Part shown: piece by piece, positions 40,463 to 49,415 of the stretch
How positions within the stretch are numbered: position 1 is the stretch's first letter
Layout of the letters: every line of letters starts with the position of its first letter
NCBI RefSeq assembly: GCF_001544095.1
Contig: NZ_BCPT01000012.1
Location: 36,178-100,177, forward strand
DNA length: 64,000 nucleotides
From: Enterococcus casseliflavus NBRC 100478
GTDB lineage: Bacteria > Bacillota > Bacilli > Lactobacillales > Enterococcaceae
Direction: 5' to 3'
Translations under genes and position numbers: made by a program
The notes under the pieces: generated by a model
Seen by the model: the letters and a program-made list of their open reading frames with translations, nothing else
What the model was told of the DNA's origin: nothing
Database searches by the model: none

Positions 40463-41881
40463 TTATTTGCGTTTTTTCTTTTTCTTCTTTTGTTTCTTGA
40501 CCATGCGGTTCATGGCCATTTTTCCAAGTTTCCCTTTGACCCCACCGCCAAACATTTGATCCATGCCAGGAATGTTCATATTACCTTTACTCATTTGCTG
40601 CATCATTTTGCGAGATTCTTTGAATTGTTTGATCATACGGTTGACTTCGACGACACTGTTTCCAGAACCAGCAGCAATACGGCGGCGACGGCTTGGATTC
40701 AACAAATCAGGATTTTCCCGTTCAGCTGGTGTCATAGAATAAACCATGGCTTTTTGACGGGCAATTTGTTTTGGATCAACTTTGACGTTCTCGATGCCAG
40801 GCATTTGGCTCATTCCCGGAATCATTTTCAAAAGATCTTCAATTGGGCCCATGCCCATGACTTGATCGATCTGTTCAACAAAGTCATTGAAGTCGAAGGA
40901 GTTTTCCTTCATTTTTTGAGCAAGTTCTTCTGCTTTTTTCTCGTCGTAATCTTGCTGTGCTTTTTCGATCAAAGTCAGCATATCACCCATACCGAGAATC
41001 CGACTAGACATCCGATCTGGATGGAATACTTCAAGGTCAGTCAATTTTTCACCGGTACCAGTGAACTTGATTGGAGCGCCCGTAACTTGACGAATCGACA
41101 ATGCCGCCCCGCCACGAGTATCGCCATCTAGCTTGGTGATGACTACCCCTGTGATCCCCAGTTGTTGATTGAAGCTTTCCGCCACGTTGACAGCATCTTG
41201 TCCTGTCATCGCATCCACTACCAGTAAAATTTCATTTGGCTGTGCCAAGTCCTTGATTTGTTTTAGCTCTTCCATCAAGTTTTCGTCGATATGCAAACGA
41301 CCCGCCGTATCGATCAAAACGTAGTCATTTTTCTTTTCCCGAGCCAAAGCCAATCCTTGGCGGACGATTTCAACTGGACTGACATCAGTTCCCATATCAA
41401 AAACAGGTACATCCAATTGTTGCCCTAATACTTTCAACTGGTCGATCGCAGCTGGTCGGTACACGTCACCAGCGATCATTAATGGACGTGCGTTTTCGGT
41501 TTTGATCAAATGGTTGGCTAATTTCCCAGCAAAGGTGGTTTTCCCTGCCCCTTGCAAACCAGCCATCATGATGATCGTTGGGATCTTCGGTGATTTTTCG
41601 ATCCCAACTGTTTCTGATCCTAATGTTTTGGTTAATTCTTCATCAACGATCTTAACGATTTGTTGCGCTGGAGATAGGCTTTCTAATACTTCTACCCCCA
41701 CTGCCCGTTCACGGACATTTTTGGTAAACTCTTTTACAACTTGTAGATTGACGTCGGCTTCTAATAAAGCTAGACGAATCTCACGCATCATTTCTTTTAC
41801 ATCTGCTTCAGATACTTTTCCTTTTCTGCGCAGTTTGCTCATTGCCTGCTGGAGGCGTTCAGTTAAACTTTCAAATGCCAT
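40463..41881 (-). CDS. ffh: Signal recognition particle protein Ffh
   Basis: A 472-residue SRP GTPase that binds signal sequences and 4.5S/scRNA and docks with FtsY. N domain (about 1-85), G domain with GLQGAGKTTF (about 107), DTAGRLH and TKLDGDTRGG, and a Met-rich M domain (about 300-440, MKENSFDFNDFVEQI, RQKAMVYSMTPAER, MNIPGM). The C-terminus is lysine-rich. It lies 14 bases after ylxM. Confidence 0.96.
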   Translation of the reverse strand: MAFESLTERLQQAMSKLRRKGKVSEADVKEMMREIRLALLEADVNLQVVKEFTKNVRERAVGVEVLESLSPAQQIVKIVDEELTKTLGSETVGIEKSPKIPTIIMMAGLQGAGKTTFAGKLANHLIKTENARPLMIAGDVYRPAAIDQLKVLGQQLDVPVFDMGTDVSPVEIVRQGLALAREKKNDYVLIDTAGRLHIDENLMEELKQIKDLAQPNEILLVVDAMTGQDAVNVAESFNQQLGITGVVITKLDGDTRGGAALSIRQVTGAPIKFTGTGEKLTDLEVFHPDRMSSRILGMGDMLTLIEKAQQDYDEKKAEELAQKMKENSFDFNDFVEQIDQVMGMGPIEDLLKMIPGMSQMPGIENVKVDPKQIARQKAMVYSMTPAERENPDLLNPSRRRRIAAGSGNSVVEVNRMIKQFKESRKMMQQMSKGNMNIPGMDQMFGGGVKGKLGKMAMNRMVKKQKKKKKKRK

Positions 41882-41895
41882 TTTTTTTCATTCCT

Positions 41896-42234
41896 TTATT
41901 CTTCAATTTCTTGGAGCTGTTGAATAAACCCCTGTAAGGTTTCGTCTTTTGGATAGTGGGTTTTCGTATACTCGCTTAGCTGATCCAGCAAGTCTTCCCG
42001 CATGATATAATCCGAAAACATATGTAGTTTTTTTTCATAGTCTTCTAAAATACGTTCGGTGCGTTTGATGTTGTCATAGACTGCTTGACGGCTAACTTGA
42101 TACTCTTCAGCGATTTCTCCTAGAGAAAAATCATCTGCGTAATACAATTCCATGTAATTCATCTGTTTTTCCGTCAATAACGTGGAATAAAACTCAAACA
42201 ACGCATTCATGCGATTGGTCTTTTCAATTTCCAT
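41896..42234 (-). CDS. ylxM: YlxM-family SRP-associated HTH protein (UPF0122)
   Basis: A 112-residue sigma-factor region-4-like HTH protein ([20 protein letters not shown], about 32-51) always found beside ffh. It modulates the SRP in streptococci. The start is ATG 42234 behind GGAGGAAG; the longer frame upstream lies within the DUF523 gene. That gene overlaps it by 11 bases, so DUF523-ylxM-ffh form an operon. Confidence 0.92.
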   Translation of the reverse strand: MEIEKTNRMNALFEFYSTLLTEKQMNYMELYYADDFSLGEIAEEYQVSRQAVYDNIKRTERILEDYEKKLHMFSDYIMREDLLDQLSEYTKTHYPKDETLQGFIQQLQEIEE

Positions 42235-42697
42235 TTGCTTCCTCCTGTTTTGCAAGCCATTCGACATCGGACAAAACAGTCATGCCTTGTTGTCGAAAAT
42301 AGGCACAAGCGACACCGACCCCTGTTTTTTTGATTCCAGAAAAATTGCCATCATAAATCGTCTGACTGCCACAAGAGGGACTTTTCTCTTTTAAGATCAG
42401 TTGGGTGATGCCTTGCTCTTGTAATTTTTGATAAGCAATTTTCGCGCCTTTAGTAAATTGTTCCGTCACGTCTTCTCCTGAAATGGTGACGACCTTCGCT
42501 CGTTGCGCCCAAACATCCACCCCATCGCCACCGACGATTTCGGCCGGTTCGCGTGGAATCGGCAAGCCGCCAAGAACTTCTGGACAGACCATCATTGCTT
42601 GACCCGCACGAACAAGTTCGATCAATTGTGGTACTGCTTGATGTTTTCCATCGTAGCGGCAAAGGGCACCGCCTAGACACGCACTGATTCCAATCAT
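42224..42697 (-). CDS. DUF523 family protein
   Basis: A 157-residue protein with the DUF523 cysteine pattern: [13 protein letters not shown] (about 5-17), [12 protein letters not shown] (about 38-49), and [13 protein letters not shown] (about 104-116). The conserved cysteines suggest a redox or metal site; the function is unknown. Overlaps ylxM, implying coupled translation, although a role in SRP is not shown. Confidence 0.8.
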   Translation of the reverse strand: MIGISACLGGALCRYDGKHQAVPQLIELVRAGQAMMVCPEVLGGLPIPREPAEIVGGDGVDVWAQRAKVVTISGEDVTEQFTKGAKIAYQKLQEQGITQLILKEKSPSCGSQTIYDGNFSGIKKTGVGVACAYFRQQGMTVLSDVEWLAKQEEANGN

Positions 42698-42847
42698 TTA
42701 GCACCCTCAGCTTTCCTATGAAATCGTCCTTTATTATAGCATTTATTTAGTGGTTGCAATAGTACCAATTGTCTATTCATGCTAAAATAGGACTTGTTCG
42801 TTGAAATTTAATCGTTTCTTGAAAAAAAGAAACGAAAGGAGTCTATC

Positions 42848-43555
42848 ATGAAAAAAATACTCGTTGTCGATGATGAACCTTCAATCGTCACACTTTTAAC
42901 CTTTAATTTAGAAAAAGAGGGCTACCAAGTCGTTTCCGCCTCAGATGGTCAAAAAGCCTTCGACTTGGCGTTGTCAAAACCTTTTGACTTTATCATCTTG
43001 GATGTCATGCTGCCGAATTTGGACGGTATCGAAATCACAAAGAAATTACGTCAAGAAAAAATCGAGACACCGATCCTCGTCTTGACCGCAAAAGATGATC
43101 CGATCGACCGGATCTTGGGCTTAGAGATCGGGGCTGACGACTACTTGACGAAACCCTTCAGCCCTCGAGAAGTATTGGCTCGAATGAAGGCCATCTTCCG
43201 TCGCTTAGAACCTCGTCAACAAGCACGAGAAGAAGATCAACCTGCAGAAATCTTGCAAATCGGCGGAATTCAAGCCGATCTGACCAATTTCCAGGTCAGT
43301 GTGAATGGGGAGAAAATCTTCCTGACACCGAAAGAGTTCGAGCTGCTGGTTTACTTTATGAAACGTAAAGGCCGCGTGATCGATCGCGATACCTTACTCA
43401 ATCGTATTTGGAATTTTGACTTTGATGGACAAAGTCGCATCGTGGATGTTCACATCAGTCATTTAAGAGAAAAATTGGAAGCTGATCCCAAGCGTCCAGA
43501 ATACTTGGTGACCGTTCGAGGATTTGGGTATAAATTTCAGGAGCCGACCCAATGA
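42848..43555 (+). CDS. phoP: Phosphate-response regulator, OmpR family (PhoP/PnpR type)
   Basis: A 235-residue regulator: receiver (VDDEPS, phospho-Asp in IILDVMLPNLDG about residue 52, Lys in YLTKPFSP) and winged helix (about 135-232, LTPKEFELLVYFMKRKG and VTVRGFGYKF). Sequence type and proximity to pstS favour the phosphate system. AAAGGAG precedes ATG. Overlaps the kinase gene by 4 bases. Confidence 0.85.
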   Translation: MKKILVVDDEPSIVTLLTFNLEKEGYQVVSASDGQKAFDLALSKPFDFIILDVMLPNLDGIEITKKLRQEKIETPILVLTAKDDPIDRILGLEIGADDYLTKPFSPREVLARMKAIFRRLEPRQQAREEDQPAEILQIGGIQADLTNFQVSVNGEKIFLTPKEFELLVYFMKRKGRVIDRDTLLNRIWNFDFDGQSRIVDVHISHLREKLEADPKRPEYLVTVRGFGYKFQEPTQ

Positions 43556-45288
43556 AAAAACGCTATGGCTATGGTTTATGGTCAATCGGTCTATTGCTGA
43601 TTTTTTTCCTGTGTTGGCAAGTTCTAAGCAGTTTTTACCGTCAGCAAGTCATCGCCCAGCAAGTGGATTTTCTGCAAGAGAAAGCCGCTGTGTTTTTGAA
43701 TCTCTCAGATAACCAAACCGCAGCGCTCGAACAATTTGCCGATGCCTATGTTCAAGACAGCAATAGCCGCATCACTTTGTTAGATGATCAAGGCCAAATC
43801 ATTTTCGATACTTATGATCATACCCTCCATGAAAACCGCTCCGATCGTCCAGAGGTTCAAGCCGTTTTGCGCGGAAGCGCCGTTGGTCAATCGTTGCGGG
43901 AAAGCGACACCTTGCATGAAGAATTGCTTTATGTGGCGATTCCTGTCAAAGAAGATGGAAACTTAACTCAAATCTTGCGGATCGCAGAACCGACTGCTGC
44001 TTTTTTTACGAAAAACCAAGGAATCAAGCAATCGATCTTGATTGTCTATCTTGTCTTTTGTTTCTTGATCAGCCTGCTGATTTTTCACACGCTGCGTCAG
44101 CGGAATCGTCCAATCCAAACGATTCTGCCCGTCGTAAAAAAAATGATCACCTCGCCCGATCAACAAGCAATCATTATGCAAGAAACCCCTGAACATGACG
44201 AGTTGTATCAACTGATCAATCAGCTGAGCGAACAAATGAGCCAGACCTATCGGGCCTATGCGGCATCTGAACAACAGTTGTATGGACTGCTCAGTGAACT
44301 GATGATCGGTGTCTTTATCATTAATGAAGAAAATCAACTGCTGCTGTTGAATCCGACGATGCAAGAACAGTTGGGGATGGAAACTGCGCCAACCTTGCCG
44401 CAGCCCTTCACTGAAGTGATTCATGACACACAACTGATCCAATTGATCTATCAATTTAACGACGAGACCCCTATTTTCCATGCGGAAACCACCCTTAGCG
44501 GGGAACGTTCAAAAGTCTTGGATGTTACCTTGCGAAGCTTCCAAGAAAACCAGTTGATTGGTATTTCTTATGACTTGACGCGCATTCGACAATTAGAAAA
44601 AATGCAAAAAGATTTTGTCGGCAATGTTTCCCATGAATTAAAAACGCCGGTAACTTCCTTGATTGGGTTTACCGAAACACTGCTGGACGGCGCCAAAGAA
44701 GACCCAGAAACGTTGCAGACCTTTTTAGAGATCATTCAAAAAGATGCTTATCGCTTGAAAAATCTAATACAAGATATCATCCAACTGTCTCAAGACAGTG
44801 ATTCTTTCCAGTATGTCGACCAACCGATCAACTTTTCTGAGCTGCTGCAACAAGTCGTTCAAACCTATGGTCCCGCAGCTGCTAAGAAGCAATTGACCTT
44901 TCAATTTGAAGGACCCGAACACTTCATTTTATCTACCAAAAAAGAGCTGCTGCAGCCCATCGTAAAAAATCTGGTAGAAAATGCTGTCACCTATTCAAAA
45001 CCTGGTGGGGTCATCACATTATCCTATTCAGAGCAAGACGGCCAGCTGCTATTTCAAGTGCAGGATCAAGGCATCGGCATCGATGAAGAAGATCAAGAAC
45101 GGATTTTTGAGCGGTTTTATCGGGTGGACAAAGCCCGCGCTCGCAATTCTGGCGGCACTGGACTTGGGCTGGCTATCGTTAAAGACTATACCAAATTATT
45201 AGATGGCAGCATCAAGGTTGACAGTTTCCCCAAAATTGGTTCTACCTTTACGGTGACTTTGCCACTTCATGAAAAAGATGAATATTGA
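43552..45288 (+). CDS. phoR: Phosphate sensor histidine kinase PhoR/PnpS type
   Basis: A 578-residue membrane kinase: TM1 (about 6-25), extracellular loop, TM2 (about 158-178), a HAMP-like/PAS region (PAS about 245-340), HisKA with VGNVSHELKTPVTSLIGFTE (His about 361), and an ATPase domain with NLVENAVTYS, DQGIGID and GGTGLGLAIVKDY. The layout, with a PAS domain, matches Gram-positive PhoR/PnpS kinases that respond to low phosphate through the Pst transporter. Confidence 0.87.
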   Translation: MKKRYGYGLWSIGLLLIFFLCWQVLSSFYRQQVIAQQVDFLQEKAAVFLNLSDNQTAALEQFADAYVQDSNSRITLLDDQGQIIFDTYDHTLHENRSDRPEVQAVLRGSAVGQSLRESDTLHEELLYVAIPVKEDGNLTQILRIAEPTAAFFTKNQGIKQSILIVYLVFCFLISLLIFHTLRQRNRPIQTILPVVKKMITSPDQQAIIMQETPEHDELYQLINQLSEQMSQTYRAYAASEQQLYGLLSELMIGVFIINEENQLLLLNPTMQEQLGMETAPTLPQPFTEVIHDTQLIQLIYQFNDETPIFHAETTLSGERSKVLDVTLRSFQENQLIGISYDLTRIRQLEKMQKDFVGNVSHELKTPVTSLIGFTETLLDGAKEDPETLQTFLEIIQKDAYRLKNLIQDIIQLSQDSDSFQYVDQPINFSELLQQVVQTYGPAAAKKQLTFQFEGPEHFILSTKKELLQPIVKNLVENAVTYSKPGGVITLSYSEQDGQLLFQVQDQGIGIDEEDQERIFERFYRVDKARARNSGGTGLGLAIVKDYTKLLDGSIKVDSFPKIGSTFTVTLPLHEKDEY

Positions 45289-45291
45289 TAA

Positions 45292-45333
45292 AAAACAGCC
45301 GATAACAGGTGAATAATTGTTATCGGCTGTTTT
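45292..45333 (+). terminator. Terminator of phoPR
   Basis: Perfect 16-bp stem AAAACAGCCGATAACA / TGTTATCGGCTGTTTT, immediately after the phoR stop. Confidence 0.9.
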
Positions 45334-45395
45334 TGTAGTTGTTTTTCATTACCAAATGAAGCACCAGCCAATACCATCTTCTTGATGCTTTAAAC

Positions 45396-45424
45396 ACAAA
45401 AAAAGAAGGAGCATTCTCCTTCTT
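45396..45424 (-). terminator. Terminator of pstS
   Basis: Stem GAAGGAG / CTCCTTC and eight T on the minus strand. Confidence 0.82.
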
Positions 45425-45435
45425 CGGTCATTTCA

Positions 45436-46344
45436 CTATTCAACATTCGTTACTTCGCCGTCTACACTGCGTTCTACTTTCATATCAGTGATTGGCAAGT
45501 AACCTAATTCGATAACGATTCCTTGTTGGACATCGTCTGTCATGATGTAATCAAGAAAGGCTTTGACGTTTGCATCTGGCTCGCCGTTCGTGTACATATG
45601 CTCGTAAGACCAGATTGGCCATTTGTTATCTGCAATATTTTCAGGAGTCGCTTCTACCCCATCAAGAGACAGCGCTTGGATCGAATCGTCCAAATAGGAT
45701 AAAGCAAGGTAGCTGATTGCTCCTGGTGTTTCAGCAACGATTTTACGGACTGTTCCAGAAGAATCTTGCTCTTGTGTTTGGATCGTCTCTGCACCATCTA
45801 AGCCCCATTTTTCAAAGGTCGCTCTCGTACCGCTGCCTGATGCGCGGTTGATTACAGAGATTTCTTGATCTGCTCCGCCTAGTTCAGACCAATTCTTCAC
45901 TTTGCCTGTAAAGATATCGATCAATTCTTGTTGGCTAAGGTCCGTAACGCCTGCGTCTTTATTTACCACTGGTGCCATACCAACTACGGCTACTTTATGG
46001 TCAACTAATTTGCTGGCATCCACACCATCTTTTTCATCCGCAAACACATCGGAATTGCCGATCGTCACCGCGCCTGCTTCTACTTGACTTAAGCCAGTTC
46101 CGCTACCGCCACCTTGAACCGTAATTGTATAATTGGGATTGTCTGCTGAGAAGCTTTCACCTGCTGCTTCAACTAATGGTTGCAATGCCGTTGAGCCCAC
46201 AGCTAAAATTTCTACATTTTCATTTGATGCGGCACCTGATGAAGATCCGCCTGATGCTTGACTGCTCTCAGTGCTTGCGCCACCGCTCCCACAGCCAGCT
46301 AATAATAATCCAGTTGCAAAAAATAAAAGTCCCAATTTTTTCAT
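45436..46344 (-). CDS. pstS: Phosphate ABC transporter substrate-binding protein PstS
   Basis: A 302-residue lipoprotein with lipobox LAGC (about 15-18), a Ser/Gly linker, and a PBP domain with VGSTALQPL, TVQGGGSGTGLSQVEAGAV (phosphate-binding loop) and INRASGSGTRATFEKWG. It captures phosphate for PstCAB, which is not in this window. The upstream Pho box fits PhoP control. Convergent with phoPR. Confidence 0.93.
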   Translation of the reverse strand: MKKLGLLFFATGLLLAGCGSGGASTESSQASGGSSSGAASNENVEILAVGSTALQPLVEAAGESFSADNPNYTITVQGGGSGTGLSQVEAGAVTIGNSDVFADEKDGVDASKLVDHKVAVVGMAPVVNKDAGVTDLSQQELIDIFTGKVKNWSELGGADQEISVINRASGSGTRATFEKWGLDGAETIQTQEQDSSGTVRKIVAETPGAISYLALSYLDDSIQALSLDGVEATPENIADNKWPIWSYEHMYTNGEPDANVKAFLDYIMTDDVQQGIVIELGYLPITDMKVERSVDGEVTNVE

Positions 46345-46387
46345 TTAGTAAATCTCCTTTCGTTATATGCTTAGTTTAGCAAGGCGG

Positions 46388-46447
46388 TGTAAACCCTTGA
46401 TGGATTTCATGTAAAGAATCGATAAAGTGATGTAAATCTTTTGTAAA
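46388..46447 (-). promoter_or_regulatory. Pho box upstream of pstS
   Basis: On the minus strand TTTACA repeats at 46447-46442, 46436-46431, 46415-46410 and 46393-46388, with an imperfect TTTATC at 46426-46421. Starts are spaced 11, 10, 11 and 22 bases. This is the direct-repeat arrangement bound by PhoP-type regulators and lies 44-103 bases before the pstS start. Confidence 0.75.
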
Positions 46448-46464
46448 GTTCGTCGATTGCCTAA

Positions 46465-46498
46465 AAAAGCCCCCGCTGCATCCATCAGAGGGGGCTTA
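46465..46498 (-). terminator. Terminator of the aminotransferase
   Basis: Stem AAGCCCCC / GGGGGCTT with a T run on the minus strand, 40 bases beyond the aminotransferase stop. Confidence 0.85.
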
Positions 46499-46539
46499 CT
46501 TTATCTAACCACTTATGAACTAAAGAAACGTTTGTAGAA

Positions 46540-47709
46540 TCAATTGCTTTGCATATAGCGTGTCAAGCGATCCATCGCTTCCACCAAGTTTTCCATACTT
46601 GCCGCATAGCTTAAACGAACATAGCCTTCTGCTTCGGGACCAAAGGCGATCCCTGGAATGATTGCTAATTGATTCTTTTCGGCTAAGTCGACACAAAAAG
46701 CCATGGAATCTTGGTTGAAACCTGCTGGTATTTTGGCAAAAATGTAGAATGCACCAGATGGCTTCGCCATTTCAAAACCAAGGGCAGTCATCTTTTCAAA
46801 CAAGTAATCTCTGCGTTCACGGTAATCGGCTTTCATGACTTCTGCATCGTTGATGCCTTCGATCAATGCCCGCACTGCGGCTTTTTGAGAAATCGTTGAT
46901 GCCGCGGTCACTAAGTATTGGTGGACCTTAATGATCTGAGCAGTCAACGCTGCTGGTGCAAAAATGAAGCCGACGCGCCAACCAGTCATCGCGTGTGATT
47001 TCGACAAGCCGTTGATTACAATCGTTTGATCCCGCAAGTATTCAGCAATGGATACGTGGGTTTCATCATAAGTCAACTCACTATAAATTTCATCGCTAAT
47101 AACAAAAACGGGGTATTTTTCTAAAACTTCTGCCAATGCTTTGACTTGTTCTCGGGTATAAACGACCCCTGTTGGATTGCTAGGATAATTTAAAATGACT
47201 GCCTTGACTTGCTCCCCATGTTCTTTTAAGGCTGCTTCCAAAACTTCTGGCGCTAAAACAAACTCATTATCCGTCGTATCAAGATAAATCGGTTTGGCAT
47301 GAGCTAAATGGATGACTGGTTCATAGCCTGGATAAATTGGTGCTGGTAGAATCACTTTATCACCAGGTTCTAACGTGGCTAATAAAGAAGCTGAGATTGC
47401 TTCCGTTGCACCGATCGTCACTAATACTTCTGATTGAAAGTCGTAATCAAGCTGATATTTATTTTTCAAAAAGAGACTGGCTGCTTGCCGAACATCTGCT
47501 AAGCCTGCCATTCCAGAATAGTGGCTGAAATTTTGTTCGATTGCTTGGACACCCGATTTTTTCACGTGCTCCGGTGTGTTGAAATCCGGCTCGCCTAACG
47601 TTAACTTTAAAATATCAGGAATTGAAGAAACCCGTTCATCAAATTTACGAATCAATGAAACAGCTATATTGTACACTTCGTGATTGAAGCGTTGGCTTAC
47701 GTCTGCCAT
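46540..47709 (-). CDS. Class I/II pyridoxal-phosphate aminotransferase
   Basis: A 389-residue fold-type I aminotransferase of the PatA/AraT-like group. LTLGEPDFNTPEHV (about 36-49), SNPTGVVY (about 176), DEIYSELTYD and the PLP lysine in NGLSKSHAMTGWRVGF (about 236-251) are present. It probably transaminates aromatic or branched amino acids or succinyl-diaminopimelate precursors; the specificity cannot be read. Single gene; AAAGGAG precedes ATG. Confidence 0.87.
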   Translation of the reverse strand: MADVSQRFNHEVYNIAVSLIRKFDERVSSIPDILKLTLGEPDFNTPEHVKKSGVQAIEQNFSHYSGMAGLADVRQAASLFLKNKYQLDYDFQSEVLVTIGATEAISASLLATLEPGDKVILPAPIYPGYEPVIHLAHAKPIYLDTTDNEFVLAPEVLEAALKEHGEQVKAVILNYPSNPTGVVYTREQVKALAEVLEKYPVFVISDEIYSELTYDETHVSIAEYLRDQTIVINGLSKSHAMTGWRVGFIFAPAALTAQIIKVHQYLVTAASTISQKAAVRALIEGINDAEVMKADYRERRDYLFEKMTALGFEMAKPSGAFYIFAKIPAGFNQDSMAFCVDLAEKNQLAIIPGIAFGPEAEGYVRLSYAASMENLVEAMDRLTRYMQSN

Positions 47710-47885
47710 AGTATCACTCCTTTGAATTAAGCAAATTCATTCGCTATTGTTGTTAATCCTAACACAAAAAGGCGACGATTTTAAGCAACGGATGAAATTA
47801 ATCTAATAACGATAAATTCGTTTGTCTATTTACAAACAAATTCAACTTATGTTAGTATATATAAACAATAAGAGGAGAACCCAAA

Positions 47886-48605
47886 ATGAAACCTTATCAA
47901 GAGTTTACCATTTCTGATTATCAGCAAGGATATGTCGCAACACCAACGGATTATTGTTGCGTCTTTTGTCAGGAGACCTTCGACAAAGAAGAAATCTATC
48001 CCGTTGATGGCGCCTTTTTTACAGCAAAAAAACGAATGATGCAGCATATCACTGAGCATCACGGAACCGTTTTATCCGCATTGTTGGCTTTACCAAAAGA
48101 ACAAACAGGCCTATCAGAAAGCCAACAGGAGATTTTACAACTGTTTGCCCAAGATGTTAGCGATACTGTGATTGCCCAGCGCTTAGGTATCTCTTCTTCG
48201 ACCGTCAGGAATCATCGCTTTAAACTAAAAGAAAAACAGCGACAAGCGACTGTTTTTTTAAGTATCATGTCCTTGTTGCAAGATACCCCGTTGCTGCCGC
48301 CTCACAAAGGGGCGACGATGCTTGATGATCGCTATGCCATTACGGCTAGTGAAAGAGAAAAGATCATTGCTACTTATTTTGATGAAACGGGGTTTATCAA
48401 ACAGTTTCCCAGCAAAGAAAAGCGCAAGATCGTTGTCTTGAGTGTACTGGCACAAAAATTTGATCCGAAGAAAAATTATTCAGAAGCTGCCGTAAACGAT
48501 GTATTAAAGCAAGCGATCACCGATTACGTCACTGTCCGACGTTATTTGATCGAATACGGATTTATGCAACGGACGAAAGACGGGAAAACTTACTGGCTGA
48601 CTTAA
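47886..48605 (+). CDS. DUF2087 transcriptional regulator with zinc-finger-like and LuxR HTH parts
   Basis: A 239-residue three-part protein. A CVFCQETF...HITEHH motif (about 21-58) looks like a C2H2-type zinc site. A LuxR-type HTH follows (ESQQEILQLFAQDVSDTVIA, then ISSSTVRNHRFKLK, about 79-115). The C-terminal DUF2087 domain (about 140-239) reads FIKQFPSKEKRKIVVLSVLA. A cytosolic DNA-binding regulator of unknown target is likely. AGAGGAG precedes ATG. No adjacent partner gene. Confidence 0.8.
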   Translation: MKPYQEFTISDYQQGYVATPTDYCCVFCQETFDKEEIYPVDGAFFTAKKRMMQHITEHHGTVLSALLALPKEQTGLSESQQEILQLFAQDVSDTVIAQRLGISSSTVRNHRFKLKEKQRQATVFLSIMSLLQDTPLLPPHKGATMLDDRYAITASEREKIIATYFDETGFIKQFPSKEKRKIVVLSVLAQKFDPKKNYSEAAVNDVLKQAITDYVTVRRYLIEYGFMQRTKDGKTYWLT

Positions 48606-48704
48606 AACCTAGTCTGTAACTGGCTGGAACTTTTGTTGGTTGGATGAGCAATATCTTTCACAGTTTTAAAAAAATTAACAAGCTCCAGTATTTTATAGAA
48701 AAAA

Positions 48705-48736
48705 AGACAAAGTACGAACACATCCGTACTTTGTCT
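48705..48736 (-). terminator. Terminator of the Phd-like gene
   Basis: Stem AGACAAAGTACG / CGTACTTTGTCT, then seven T on the minus strand. The core AGACAAAGTAC is identical to the terminator at 31363-31392. A second hairpin, AACGCTGG / CCAGCGTT, lies at about 48748-48769. Confidence 0.85.
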
Positions 48737-48768
48737 ACCGTCTGAAACGCTGGGACAAGTTCCAGCGT

Positions 48769-49296
48769 TTATTTTTCTTTTAGAAAGATTTTTTTGATGA
48801 TCAATTTATCAAATAATTGCGTTTGATTGTCTTGTTCTCCAATGACTTCAGCGGTCACCGATTTACCATCTTGTTTTTTACGTAGCTGGTAAACGATCTT
48901 GCCTGTTTCTTTCAATTCGTTCACCATGTCAACGACACCGCCAAAACCAGTTTTACGAGTGATGAACCCTAACGCCACCATTCGCTCATCTAAATTTTTT
49001 GCCGAGATGCTCGCACCGGTGATCAGCGCTTGCCGCATGATTTGTAAGAATTCCTCTAGCCCTGCCACTGGCGGCTGTTCGGGTTCTTCTTCCATCATCG
49101 GTCGCTGACGCAAATAATCTAATTCCTGCAATAACGTTTCATACTGTTCTTGTGTCAACATGACCCCCGCCACTTTTTCACGATTGAATACATATACTGC
49201 TGTTCCTGCTTCTCGCGCTTGATTAAATACATCCATCGGAGATTTTTTTACTTCAGTAATTGAAGTAGTGGGAACATCCAATTTCTTCAGTTCCAT
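48769..49296 (-). CDS. Phd/YefM-like protein with C-terminal extension
   Basis: A 175-residue protein. The N-terminal 55 residues look like a Phd/YefM antitoxin DNA-binding fold (TTSITEVKKSPMDVFNQARE and AVYVFNREKVAGVMLTQEQY). A Pro/Glu linker and a C-terminal domain of unknown type follow (SISAKNLDERMVALGFITRK). No toxin gene is adjacent. The start is ATG 49296 behind AAGGAGG. It may be a regulator that has borrowed the Phd fold. Confidence 0.7.
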   Translation of the reverse strand: MELKKLDVPTTSITEVKKSPMDVFNQAREAGTAVYVFNREKVAGVMLTQEQYETLLQELDYLRQRPMMEEEPEQPPVAGLEEFLQIMRQALITGASISAKNLDERMVALGFITRKTGFGGVVDMVNELKETGKIVYQLRKKQDGKSVTAEVIGEQDNQTQLFDKLIIKKIFLKEK

Positions 49297-49388
49297 AATC
49301 AACGTCCTCCTTGTCTCAACGAACACATTATAGCATAAATCCAGAAGCAGATTATAGAGGTATTTCACTGCTCCTAGGAAAAGAAACA

Positions 49389-49415
49389 AAAAAGCGGCTA
49401 ATCGCCGCTTTTTTC
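49389..49415 (-). terminator. Terminator overlapping the copB stop
   Basis: Stem AAAGCGGC / GCCGCTTT with a T run on the minus strand. The copB stop codon (49398-49400) lies in the loop. Confidence 0.8.

Noticed and set aside
48769..49296. Toxin-antitoxin pair with the Phd-like gene
   Set aside because: No toxin-sized frame with a ribosome site lies on either side.
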